Assembly (NCBI GenBank): GCA_959596515.1
Contig: CAUFXR010000015.1
Coordinates: 1-35,006 of the forward strand
DNA: 35,006 nt
Source of the DNA: an uncultured Oscillospiraceae bacterium
GTDB lineage: Bacteria > Bacillota > Clostridia > Oscillospirales > Acutalibacteraceae
Direction: 5' to 3'
Shown here piece by piece: positions 7,129 to 13,827 of the stretch (positions are counted from its first letter, which is position 1; the number at the start of each line of letters is the position of its first letter). The notes beneath the pieces are model-generated. The model saw only the letters and a program-made list of their open reading frames with translations. It searched no databases and was not told the origin of the DNA. A program made the position numbers and the translations under genes.

Positions 7129-7341
7129 GTGTGTTCCGAATTGGCCTTGAAAATGAAAAACGTGATCCAGGCAAAGGCGAAAGAGAAGCAAGCAGAATTT
7201 TATGGTAACCAGTACAAAAGTGGACTTAGTCAGAAATCTGACGAAGTCCAAATGCGAACCGACGAAGAACTTTCTAAGCTGGCTGGATTTAATCTAGGCG
7301 GCCTAGTGAATCAAATATACTCTGGAATGGCGTCACTTTGA
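7129..7341 (+). pseudogene. Remnant resembling a ParB-like partition/regulator segment
   Basis: Open frame of 70 codons after the repressor, starting at GTG 7129 or ATG 7153; neither has a good ribosome site. The segment KAKEKQAEFYGNQYKSGLSQ, then KSDEVQMRTDEELSKLAG, resembles the hinge found in phage and plasmid ParB/Spo0J-like proteins before their HTH (typically ...RT-EELAKLAGVS...). The match breaks exactly where the HTH should continue. This suggests a truncated relic or a short derived protein; the family resemblance is from memory. Confidence 0.4.
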
Positions 7342-7455
7342 CCACATTCCAAACTTGTGTGTTGGTTGCCTTTGTGTTCGCCGTTCAAGGCGAGCGTATT
7401 TGGCGGCCGAAAATTCGACCGTGAGATTTTAGCCATACAAGGCGAAAAGGGTAAC

Positions 7456-7485
7456 AAAAAAAAGCCGGGGGCATAAACCCTCGGC
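7456..7485 (-). terminator. Terminator of the coiled-coil gene
   Basis: On the minus strand GCCGAGGG, loop TTTATG, CCCCCGGC (one G-T pair), then TTTTTTTT (7463 down to 7456). It lies 20 bp after the stop codon at 7505. Confidence 0.85.
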
Positions 7486-7504
7486 TAATAAAATTTATAT
7501 GAAG

Positions 7505-7753
7505 TTAACCGGCCTTTGCTTCCAGAGCTTCCAGGCGTTTTTCCAACTGCTCAACCTTTCTTTCAAGTTCCCATTGCTTTTCATGGGCTAGCTTATACCC
7601 ATCAAACAGGGAATCAATGCGCTTGGAGACATCGTTTTCGATGAGGATTTTTACACCTCTAATTTCTTCCTTGATGTTTTCATTAAGTCTTTTTTCTAAG
7701 CCGTCCATGCCTGCGATAATAGCTTGCAACATTTCTTTGGTTTCAACGTCCAT
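7505..7753 (-). CDS. Small coiled-coil protein, function unknown
   Basis: 82 residues with almost continuous heptad character (MDGLEKRLNENIKEEIRGVK, later LERKVEQLEKRLEALEAKAG). Ribosome site GGGGGT precedes ATG 7753, and the gene has its own terminator. Short coiled-coil ORFs of this kind frequently sit next to integrases of clostridial prophages and islands, but no function is established that I can name. It is transcribed towards the repressor and divergent from the integrase. Confidence 0.7.
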   Translation of the reverse strand: MDVETKEMLQAIIAGMDGLEKRLNENIKEEIRGVKILIENDVSKRIDSLFDGYKLAHEKQWELERKVEQLEKRLEALEAKAG

Positions 7754-7832
7754 TTATATACCCCCTTTGTGGTTATGATTATACCACGAGAGGGGGCGGG
7801 GGACAAGATATAAATAATGGTGGTGATCTTTT

Positions 7833-8885
7833 ATGCCTGCAAATAAAGACGAAAAGCGGGGCACGTGGATAGCACAGTTTTATTATACAGACTGGACGGG
7901 AGCCAGAAAGAAAAAGAAAAAACGCGGATTTGCAACGAAGCGGGAAGCACTGGAATGGGAGCGGGATTTTCTCCAAATGCAAACGGCTAGCGTCAATATG
8001 AGTTTGTCGGCTTTTTCCAATCTGTACCTGGAGGATATGTCCCACAGGCTCAGAAAGTCCACGATGGTAAATAAGCGGGCGCTGTTTGACCTGAAAATTA
8101 AGCCGTATCTAGGCAGTAAGCCATTAAATGAGATCACCGCAGCCGATATCAGGAAATGGCAAAATGAATTGATAGGGGAGGGGTACGCTCCAACCTATCT
8201 TAAAATTGTCAATAATCAGCTTACAGCCCTTTTTAACTATGCGGTGAAATATTACAGCCTAACGGAAAACCCTTGTAAAAAGGCTGGGAGCATGGGAAAA
8301 AACAAGGCGGAGGAAATGCAGTTCTGGACAAAAGACGAATACAGCCGATTTGCGGAGGCACTCAAAAAGGAACCACGTTTCTTTGCCGCCTTTGAAACTC
8401 TGTACTATACCGGAATGAGGGTAGGAGAATTGACCGCCTTGTATAAATCCGATATAGACACAAAAGCCGGGGTTATAAGGGTCAATAAGTCCTACCAACT
8501 GATAGAGGGGGAAGACGTAATCACAGAGCCTAAAACCACAAAGAGCAAGCGGACAATCACAATCCCGCAATTCCTTTGTGCGGAGCTGGAAGATTATATC
8601 AGTCGAATGTACGGCCTTGCCGATGATGACAGAGTATTTCCATTCACTAGAAACGTCTTAGAATATGCTATGCAACAGGCTTGCGATAAATCAGGCGTGA
8701 AGAAAATTAGAATCCACGATCTGAGACACAGCCACGCAAGCTTATTAATAGAGATGGGTTTCAGTCCGGTTTTGATTGCCGAAAGATTAGGACATGAGAG
8801 CGTAGAAACAACATTAAACACTTATGCTCATTTGTATCCAAGCAAACAGGAGGAAGTGGCTCAGAAGCTGGAAGAAATGCGCTGA
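7833..8885 (+). CDS. int: Tyrosine recombinase, site-specific integrase
   Basis: 350 residues. N-terminal arm-binding domain (GTWIAQFYYTDWTGARKKKK, residues about 10-48), SAM-like core-binding domain (about 55-150), then the catalytic domain with R196 (TGMRVGEL), H295-x-x-R298 (HDLRHSH), H321 (LGHES) and nucleophile Y331 (NTYAHLYPS). It would integrate and excise the element at the AATTGCAATAGAA repeats; the right copy lies 121 bp after its stop codon. A GGTGGTGAT ribosome site precedes ATG 7833. All catalytic residues are present, so it should be active. Confidence 0.97.
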   Translation: MPANKDEKRGTWIAQFYYTDWTGARKKKKKRGFATKREALEWERDFLQMQTASVNMSLSAFSNLYLEDMSHRLRKSTMVNKRALFDLKIKPYLGSKPLNEITAADIRKWQNELIGEGYAPTYLKIVNNQLTALFNYAVKYYSLTENPCKKAGSMGKNKAEEMQFWTKDEYSRFAEALKKEPRFFAAFETLYYTGMRVGELTALYKSDIDTKAGVIRVNKSYQLIEGEDVITEPKTTKSKRTITIPQFLCAELEDYISRMYGLADDDRVFPFTRNVLEYAMQQACDKSGVKKIRIHDLRHSHASLLIEMGFSPVLIAERLGHESVETTLNTYAHLYPSKQEEVAQKLEEMR

Positions 8886-8889
8886 ACCG

Positions 8890-8908
8890 TGGTTCTAAAA
8901 TGGCTCTA
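8890..8908 (+). repeat. Right integrase arm-like site pair
   Basis: TGGTTCTA (8890-8897) and TGGCTCTA (8901-8908) with an AAA spacer, immediately after the integrase stop codon; counterpart of 1308-1326. The 20-bp block GTGG(C/T)TCTAAAATGG(C/T)TCTA is shared by both ends. Confidence 0.55.
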
Positions 8909-8990
8909 TTAATTTAAAAAAATAGTCATATATACCGAAATCGGAAAATATGTTCGATTTAAAATGTTGATACACCTAGAAAAATAAGGG

Positions 8991-9019
8991 TTGAATTTCA
9001 AGCCGAATTGCAATAGAAT
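8991..9019 (+). promoter_or_regulatory. Probable pur operon promoter spanning attR
   Basis: TTGAAT (8991-8996), 17-bp spacer, TAGAAT (9014-9019), with the 13-bp att repeat covering the spacer end and the -10. A perfect TATAAT at 9026-9031 is also present but has no -35 at a normal distance, so which -10 is used is uncertain. If the first is used, the -35 is supplied by the mobile element. Confidence 0.5.
9006..9018 (+). repeat. attR core (13-bp direct repeat)
   Basis: AATTGCAATAGAA, 121 bp downstream of the integrase stop codon, identical to 1224-1236. It sits inside the apparent purE promoter (TTGAAT 8991-8996, TAGAAT 9014-9019). Confidence 0.7.
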
Positions 9020-9055
9020 AAATTATATAATGTAGAATTCTGGGAGGACTGCGCG

Positions 9056-9127
9056 ATGGGGTTCATGACGATGTTTCGAATCAAAATTCATGGCGAAATC
9101 GCAAGAAATCTCGGATTAAAAGGTTAA
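9056..9127 (+). CDS. Leader peptide ORF of the pur operon (23 residues)
   Basis: Starts MGFMTMFRIKIHGE and ends IARNLGLKG, with a strong ribosome site GGGAGG (9042-9047) 8 nt before the ATG. Its stop codon ends 4 nt before the left arm of a terminator hairpin, and purE follows. The layout is that of a leader-peptide attenuator: a ribosome at or near the stop would mask the left arm. It could also be a small protein with its own job. I do not recognise it. Confidence 0.5.
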   Translation: MGFMTMFRIKIHGEIARNLGLKG

Positions 9128-9131
9128 CGGG

Positions 9132-9168
9132 CAGGCTGCGGCTTTTTTGTGCTGCAGCCTGTATTTTT
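9132..9168 (+). terminator. Attenuator-like terminator between leader ORF and purE
   Basis: 11-bp stem (9132-9142 with 9151-9161, CAGGCTGCGGC, one G-T pair), loop TTTTTTGT, followed by TATTTTTG. It stands 34 bp upstream of purE, so read-through must be controlled. No alternative antiterminator pairing upstream was found by eye, and no purine riboswitch core is present. Confidence 0.8.
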
Positions 9169-9194
9169 GTGAATGAGCGAAGGAGAGAAAGAAA

Positions 9195-9701
9195 ATGGCG
9201 GATTGTAAAAAAGTAGCGGTTATCATGGGAAGTGACAGTGACTTTCCCACAGTGTCTGGCGCGGTGAAAACCTTGAAGTCTTATGGAGTACCGGTGGAAG
9301 TACATGTCATGTCTGCCCATAGAACACCAGAGGAGGCCGCTCAGTTTTCCTCTCAGGCGAAAGAGAATGGCTTTGGGGTTATTATTGCGGCAGCGGGAAA
9401 GGCGGCCCATCTTGCCGGTGTGTTGGCGGCCCATACTACTCTGCCTGTGATCGGTATTCCGATTAAATCCTCCACCTTGGATGGATTAGACGCTTTGCTG
9501 GCTACCGTGCAGATGCCCAAGGGGATCCCGGTAGCTACCGTGGCTATCGACGGTGCGGATAACGCGGCACTGCTTGCGATCCAGATTTTGGCCCTTTCCT
9601 GTGAGGAGCTTTCTGAAAAGCTGGAAACGATGAAGGAGCAAATGGCCCAGGGTGTGATCGCGAAAGATCAGGCGATTCAGGAGAAAGTCAAGGAGCTGTA
9701 A
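9195..9701 (+). CDS. purE: PurE, 5-(carboxyamino)imidazole ribonucleotide mutase / AIR carboxylase
   Basis: 168 residues. Makes CAIR (4-carboxy-AIR) in de novo purine synthesis. MGSDSDFP binds the phosphate, SAHRTPEE is the conserved substrate loop, and AAGKAAHLAGV replaces the GGAAHLPGM of classic N5-CAIR mutases. No purK follows, as would be usual for a mutase, so direct CO2-using AIR carboxylase activity is possible. The ribosome site AAGGAGAG precedes ATG 9195. First enzyme gene of the cluster; 18 bp separate it from purF. Confidence 0.95.
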   Translation: MADCKKVAVIMGSDSDFPTVSGAVKTLKSYGVPVEVHVMSAHRTPEEAAQFSSQAKENGFGVIIAAAGKAAHLAGVLAAHTTLPVIGIPIKSSTLDGLDALLATVQMPKGIPVATVAIDGADNAALLAIQILALSCEELSEKLETMKEQMAQGVIAKDQAIQEKVKEL

Positions 9702-9719
9702 TTTTCAGGAGGGAAAGCT

Positions 9720-11138
9720 ATGTTGGGTAAGCCTCATGAAGAATGCGGGCTGTTTGGCATTTACAATCAGGACAATTTAGATATAGCGGAAAAGACTTAT
9801 TTGGCTCTTTATGCTCTTCAGCATAGAGGACAGGCCAGTGCCGGAATCGCTGTGAATCAAAATGGAAAGATCAGCTTTTATAAGGATGTCGGTATGGTGC
9901 CGGAAGTGTTTCATGAGAGCAACCTGGAAGAGCTGGGCCAGGGCCAGATGGCTGTAGGCCATGTTCGGGATGCTTCCAGCGACAAGCGAGATCGGGTCAG
10001 TGCGCAGCCGCTATCTATGCGGTATGTGAAAGGACCGCTGGTGATCGCTCATAACGGCGCTCTCAGTAATTTTTCCAAGGTCCGGGCGGAACTGGAGGAA
10101 GGCGGAGCCATTTTCCAAACCACCACCGACGCGGAAATGATCGCTTATACCATCGCTCGTCAGCGTCTTAATACGGGTACCATTGAACAGGCTGTAGAGC
10201 TTGCTATGGACAAACTGGAGGGGGCTTATTCCTTAATCGTAATGACTCCCGGCAAGCTGGTGGGAGCTAGAGATCCTCAGGGGTTCCGCCCGTTGGCTCT
10301 GGGAAAGTGCGGCAACAGTTATATGCTTGCTTCGGAAAGCTGCGCTTTTGACAGTGTAGGCGGGGAATTTATTCGTGATGTGGAGCCGGGGGAGATTATC
10401 GTCATCAATAAAGAGGGTTTGAAAAGCGTTAAGGCACGATGTGGTCGGAAAACTTCTCTCTGCATTTTTGAGTACGTTTATTTTTCCCGTCCGGATTCTA
10501 TTGTGGATGGGGTCAGCGTGAATATCGCCCGTCAGGAAGCTGGGAAAATTTTGGCGGAGGAACATCCGGTGGAAGCGGATATGGTCTGCGGCGTGCCGGA
10601 TTCTGGATTGGACGCCGCTTTGGGATTCTCTCAGGTTTCCGGTATTCCTTTTGGCTACGGATTGTTAAAGAATAAATATACAGGTCGGGCCTTTATTTAC
10701 GGTAAGCGGGAACTGGTGGAGAATTCTGTCCGGGTGAAAATGACCGCGCTGAAAGAATCAGTGCGCGGAAAAAGGCTGGTTCTTATCGATGATTCTATCG
10801 TCAGCGGCGGCACCAGCGCCTATATTGTCAAAATTCTGCGGGAAGCCGGGGCCAGGGAAGTGCATATGCGGGTTTCCTCGCCGCCTTTCCTGTATCCCTG
10901 CTATTTCGGAACGGATATCAGTTCCAAAAATAATTTGATTGCCCGGGAAATGGATTTAGAACATATCCGGTGCTATCTGGATGTGGATTCCTTAGGATAT
11001 CTCAGTATCGAAGGCGTGCGTTCTATCGCAAAAAACAGTCATTTGGGGATCTGTGACGCCTGTTTCAGCGGGAATTATCCTATTCCGGTTTCCGAGGAAC
11101 ATAGAGAAGATAAATTCAGCAAAAAGCTGGAAAAATAA
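9720..11138 (+). CDS. purF: PurF, amidophosphoribosyltransferase
   Basis: 472 residues. Catalyses the committed step, PRPP plus glutamine to phosphoribosylamine. Removal of an 8-residue propeptide would expose the Ntn nucleophile C9 (EECGLFGIY). The PRTase domain has the PRPP loop RLVLIDDSIVSGGTS. Cysteines in the CIFEYVYF, PCYFGTD and CDACFSG motifs match the four [4Fe-4S] ligands of the Bacillus-type enzyme, which makes it oxygen-sensitive. Purine nucleotides are the usual feedback inhibitors of the family. Ribosome site AGGAGGG is upstream of ATG 9720. Confidence 0.98.
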   Translation: MLGKPHEECGLFGIYNQDNLDIAEKTYLALYALQHRGQASAGIAVNQNGKISFYKDVGMVPEVFHESNLEELGQGQMAVGHVRDASSDKRDRVSAQPLSMRYVKGPLVIAHNGALSNFSKVRAELEEGGAIFQTTTDAEMIAYTIARQRLNTGTIEQAVELAMDKLEGAYSLIVMTPGKLVGARDPQGFRPLALGKCGNSYMLASESCAFDSVGGEFIRDVEPGEIIVINKEGLKSVKARCGRKTSLCIFEYVYFSRPDSIVDGVSVNIARQEAGKILAEEHPVEADMVCGVPDSGLDAALGFSQVSGIPFGYGLLKNKYTGRAFIYGKRELVENSVRVKMTALKESVRGKRLVLIDDSIVSGGTSAYIVKILREAGAREVHMRVSSPPFLYPCYFGTDISSKNNLIAREMDLEHIRCYLDVDSLGYLSIEGVRSIAKNSHLGICDACFSGNYPIPVSEEHREDKFSKKLEK

Positions 11139-11166
11139 TATGACAGAATAACGGAGGGACTCTCAT

Positions 11167-12201
11167 ATGAAGAGCTTCAGTGACAGCTATAAAGCTGCGG
11201 GTGTAGACGTAACCGCGGGTTATCGCGCAGTGGATTTGATGAAAAAACATGTGGCCAGAACAAAGACCGAGGGTGCGATTTCCAGCATCGGCGGGTTTGG
11301 CGGTTTGTTTCAGCCGAATCTTACCGGCATGGAACAGCCTATTTTGGTTTCCGGTACCGATGGCGTGGGGACAAAACTGAAAATTGCCTTTTTGCTGGAT
11401 AAGCATGATACCATCGGTATCGACTGCGTGGCCATGTGCGTCAACGACGTGATCTGCGTCGGGGCTAAGCCGTTGCTTTTCCTGGATTATATCGCCGTAG
11501 GAAAGAATTATCCTGAGCGGGTAGCCGAAATCGTTTCCGGCATCGCGGAAGGATGTGTCCAGTCTGGCTGTGCCCTGATTGGTGGTGAGACCGCGGAAAT
11601 GCCCGGTTTCTACCCGGTAGATGAATACGATGTGGCTGGCTTCAGCGTGGGCATTGTGGACCGGAAGAAAATGATCGACGGCACCCAGATGAAGGTGGGC
11701 GATGCCATTATCGGCATTCGCAGTTCTGGCGTTCACTCCAATGGCTTTTCTTTGGTTCGCAAGATTTTCAACATTGACGAAAACTCCGCCAAGCAGTATA
11801 TGCCAGAATTCGGCAAAACCTTGGGAGAAGAGCTTTTGACCCCTACCAAGATTTACGTGAAGGCTGTGGAAAGTTTGATTTCCGCCTGTCCGGTGAAGGC
11901 TATCTCCCATATTACCGGCGGCGGTTTTTACGAGAATATTCCCCGCATGATGACCGATGGCCTGACCGCGAAAATTGAAAAAACAGTGGTACCGGTGCTG
12001 CCGGTCTTTGAAGTCATGGCCAAAACCGGCAATATTCCGGAGCGGGATATGTTCAACACCTTTAATATGGGCATTGGCATGTGCGTTGTTGTGGATAAAA
12101 ATGACGCCCAAAAGGCCGTGGAGGCCATTGAGGCGGCCGGAGAAAAGGCCGTGGTGTTGGGCGAGGTAGTGTCCGGAGACGAGGGCGTGATTCTATGCTG
12201 A
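11167..12201 (+). CDS. purM: PurM, phosphoribosylformylglycinamidine cyclo-ligase (AIR synthetase)
   Basis: 344 residues, the usual length. ATP-dependent ring closure of FGAM to AIR. Motifs: GGFGGLFQPN, SGTDGVGTKLKIAF (nucleotide/substrate loop), DCVAMCVNDV, ALIGGETAEMPGFY and SHITGGGFYENIPR. Starts at ATG 11167 after CGGAGGG. Its 3' end overlaps purN by 7 bp, which suggests translational coupling. Confidence 0.98.
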   Translation: MKSFSDSYKAAGVDVTAGYRAVDLMKKHVARTKTEGAISSIGGFGGLFQPNLTGMEQPILVSGTDGVGTKLKIAFLLDKHDTIGIDCVAMCVNDVICVGAKPLLFLDYIAVGKNYPERVAEIVSGIAEGCVQSGCALIGGETAEMPGFYPVDEYDVAGFSVGIVDRKKMIDGTQMKVGDAIIGIRSSGVHSNGFSLVRKIFNIDENSAKQYMPEFGKTLGEELLTPTKIYVKAVESLISACPVKAISHITGGGFYENIPRMMTDGLTAKIEKTVVPVLPVFEVMAKTGNIPERDMFNTFNMGIGMCVVVDKNDAQKAVEAIEAAGEKAVVLGEVVSGDEGVILC

Positions 12202-12821
12202 ATATCGCTGTTCTGGTCAGCGGCGGCGGCACTAACCTGCAGGCCATGCTGGATGCCAAAGCCCGTGGAGAAATCCCAAATGGCTGCTTTGCCTGCGTGA
12301 TCGCCAGCAATCCCAGGGCCTATGCTCTGGAGCGGGCGAAAAAAGCCGGGGTGGCGACAGAGGTGCTGGTGCGAAAGGAATTTTCTACTCAGGGCGCTTA
12401 TGATGACGCATTACTGGGTCTGCTGGAGAAGCATCACGTCGACCTGGTGGTGTTGGCGGGTTTTATGACAATTTTAAGCGAAAGGGTAGCGAAAGCTTAC
12501 GATTACCGGATGATTAATGTCCATCCGGCCTTGATACCTTCTTTCTGCGGACAAGGTTATTATGGACTTCGGGTCCATGAGGCGGCACTGAAATATGGGG
12601 TTAAGGTAACCGGGGCGACAGTTCATTTTGTCAATGAGGTGGCCGATGGCGGTGCCATTATTTTGCAGAAAGCTGTAGAAGTGCGAAACGGCGATACGCC
12701 TGAGATCCTGCAAAGACGGGTGATGGAGCAGGCGGAATGGGAGATTCTTCCCAAAGCGGTTTCTTTGTTCTGTGACGGAAAAATTAAAATTCAGGATGGC
12801 AAGGCCATTGTGATGGATTAA
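12195..12821 (+). CDS. purN: PurN, phosphoribosylglycinamide formyltransferase
   Basis: 208 residues. Transfers formyl from 10-formyl-THF to GAR. N-terminal AVLVSGGGTNLQAM, catalytic region INVHPALIPSFCG with the conserved Asn and His, then TGATVHFVNEVADGGAIILQ with the catalytic Asp. Starts within the end of purM. A 255-bp gap follows before the next gene, unusual in this cluster. Confidence 0.97.
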   Translation: MLNIAVLVSGGGTNLQAMLDAKARGEIPNGCFACVIASNPRAYALERAKKAGVATEVLVRKEFSTQGAYDDALLGLLEKHHVDLVVLAGFMTILSERVAKAYDYRMINVHPALIPSFCGQGYYGLRVHEAALKYGVKVTGATVHFVNEVADGGAIILQKAVEVRNGDTPEILQRRVMEQAEWEILPKAVSLFCDGKIKIQDGKAIVMD

Positions 12822-13076
12822 ATTCCGCATCGGGGAAAATAAGACGATATCAGCCGGATCAGTTTAAGATATCCCAAATGGCTGAAATAAAATTACGGTT
12901 CTGTTTTCTTTAGGCTTTCCGTGATGGCTTGATTTTTATAGACAGCCTTGCGGTAGGTGTAGTGAAGACGAAACGCTTTGGAAACCGGATGGCGCGAAAG
13001 CTTTGAAACGGCGCTTGGCCTGGTAAGGATCAGTGCCCTAGGGCCGGTTAAGCAGCCGTTAGTTTTGCCGATATGA
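12822..13076 (+). other. 255-bp non-coding gap inside the pur cluster
   Basis: No credible ORF. Several short inverted repeats are seen, for example CAGCC/GGCTG around 12851-12885 and GGCGC/GGCGC-containing stems near 12990-13015, which could fold in RNA. No T-rich terminator tail and no clear promoter. It does not match the ZTP, THF or purine riboswitch cores I know. It may be an unrecognised regulatory RNA or just spacer. Confidence 0.35.
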
Positions 13077-13814
13077 TTGAGAAGAGGAGAGAATGTGAAA
13101 ATGAATCCAGTGAGACTTTATGAGGAACTGAGCTCCAATACTTACCCAGGCAGAGGTATTGTGCTGGGGAGAAGCCAGGATGGCAGATATGCCGTCATCG
13201 CTTATTTCATTATGGGTAGAAGTGAAAACAGCCGTAACCGGATTTTTTCGGAAAACAATAGAGGCGGAATCAAGACCGAGGCCTTTGATCCGGCAAAGCT
13301 GGTGGATCCGTCTTTAATTATCTACAATCCGGTTCTGAAGCTGGAAGAGGTAACCATTGTCACCAACGGTGATCAGACAGACACAATTTATGATTTCCTG
13401 AAAGCGGGAAAAACCTTTGAGGATGCCCTGCGAACCCGAACTTTTGAGCCGGATGCCCCTAATTATACGCCGAGAATCAGCGGCGTGGTGCGGTTAAAGG
13501 ATCGCTTTTCCTATCAGCTTTCCATCTTAAAAAGCGCCAACGGGAATCCGGATTCGGTGCAGCGTTTCTTCTTTGACTACGCTCAGCCGGAAAACGGTGT
13601 TGGACATTTTATCCATACTTATCGCTGCGACGGAAACCCGATCCCATCTTTTGAGGGAGAACCTACTCCGGTGACCATTGAAGGCGACTTGGATACGTTC
13701 ACCGCCAGTGTATGGAAAAGCCTTAATCAGGACAATAAGGTCTCCCTGTTCACCAGATTTATCGATCTGGAAACGGGAAGCTGCGAGACCAGAATCGTGA
13801 ATAAGAATCAATAA
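13077..13814 (+). CDS. purO: PurO-type IMP cyclohydrolase
   Basis: Up to 245 residues; ATG at 13101 (MNPVRLYEEL) or the GTG at 13095 are likelier starts because the AGAGGAGAG ribosome site at 13083-13091 lies before them. It carries the PurO family signature: NTYPGRGIVLGRS near the N-terminus, AYFIMGRSENSRNRIF, and a C-terminal DLDTFTASVWKSLN. PurO closes FAICAR to IMP, the last step. The family is best known from archaea; here it substitutes for the N-terminal domain of PurH. The next gene supplies the other half of PurH, which strongly supports the call. Confidence 0.85.
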   Translation: MRRGENVKMNPVRLYEELSSNTYPGRGIVLGRSQDGRYAVIAYFIMGRSENSRNRIFSENNRGGIKTEAFDPAKLVDPSLIIYNPVLKLEEVTIVTNGDQTDTIYDFLKAGKTFEDALRTRTFEPDAPNYTPRISGVVRLKDRFSYQLSILKSANGNPDSVQRFFFDYAQPENGVGHFIHTYRCDGNPIPSFEGEPTPVTIEGDLDTFTASVWKSLNQDNKVSLFTRFIDLETGSCETRIVNKNQ

Positions 13815-13827
13815 GGAGGAAACTTTC

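Larger units (their letters stand above)
1224..9018. mobile_element. Integrated PICI-like phage satellite with protease-capsid fusion
   Basis: About 7.8 kb between direct repeats AATTGCAATAGAA (1224-1236 and 9006-9018). The integrase lies against the right end. Gene order follows that of Gram-positive phage-inducible chromosomal islands: int, then a repressor divergent from a small HTH regulator across a shared operator region, then an excisionase-like HTH, primase-helicase, iteron origin and a capsid-related gene. Terminase, portal, tail, holin and lysin genes are absent. Flanking genes (SPFH and purE) are ordinary chromosomal genes. Alternative: a deleted prophage that kept its capsid gene. 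The orderly small layout, with regulator, replication module and origin intact, favours a satellite. The exact crossover point is inferred from the repeat. Confidence 0.8.

Noticed and set aside
9020..9190. Purine (guanine) riboswitch ahead of purE
   Set aside because: The three-way junction core sequences are missing; only a leader ORF and terminator are seen.
11116..12111. 331-codon open frame on the minus strand opposite purM
   Set aside because: Antisense shadow of a strongly conserved gene; His-rich composition arises from the opposite-strand codon pattern, and no ribosome site is present.
12822..13076. ZTP, THF or ykkC-type riboswitch inside the pur cluster
   Set aside because: Characteristic conserved cores were not found by eye.
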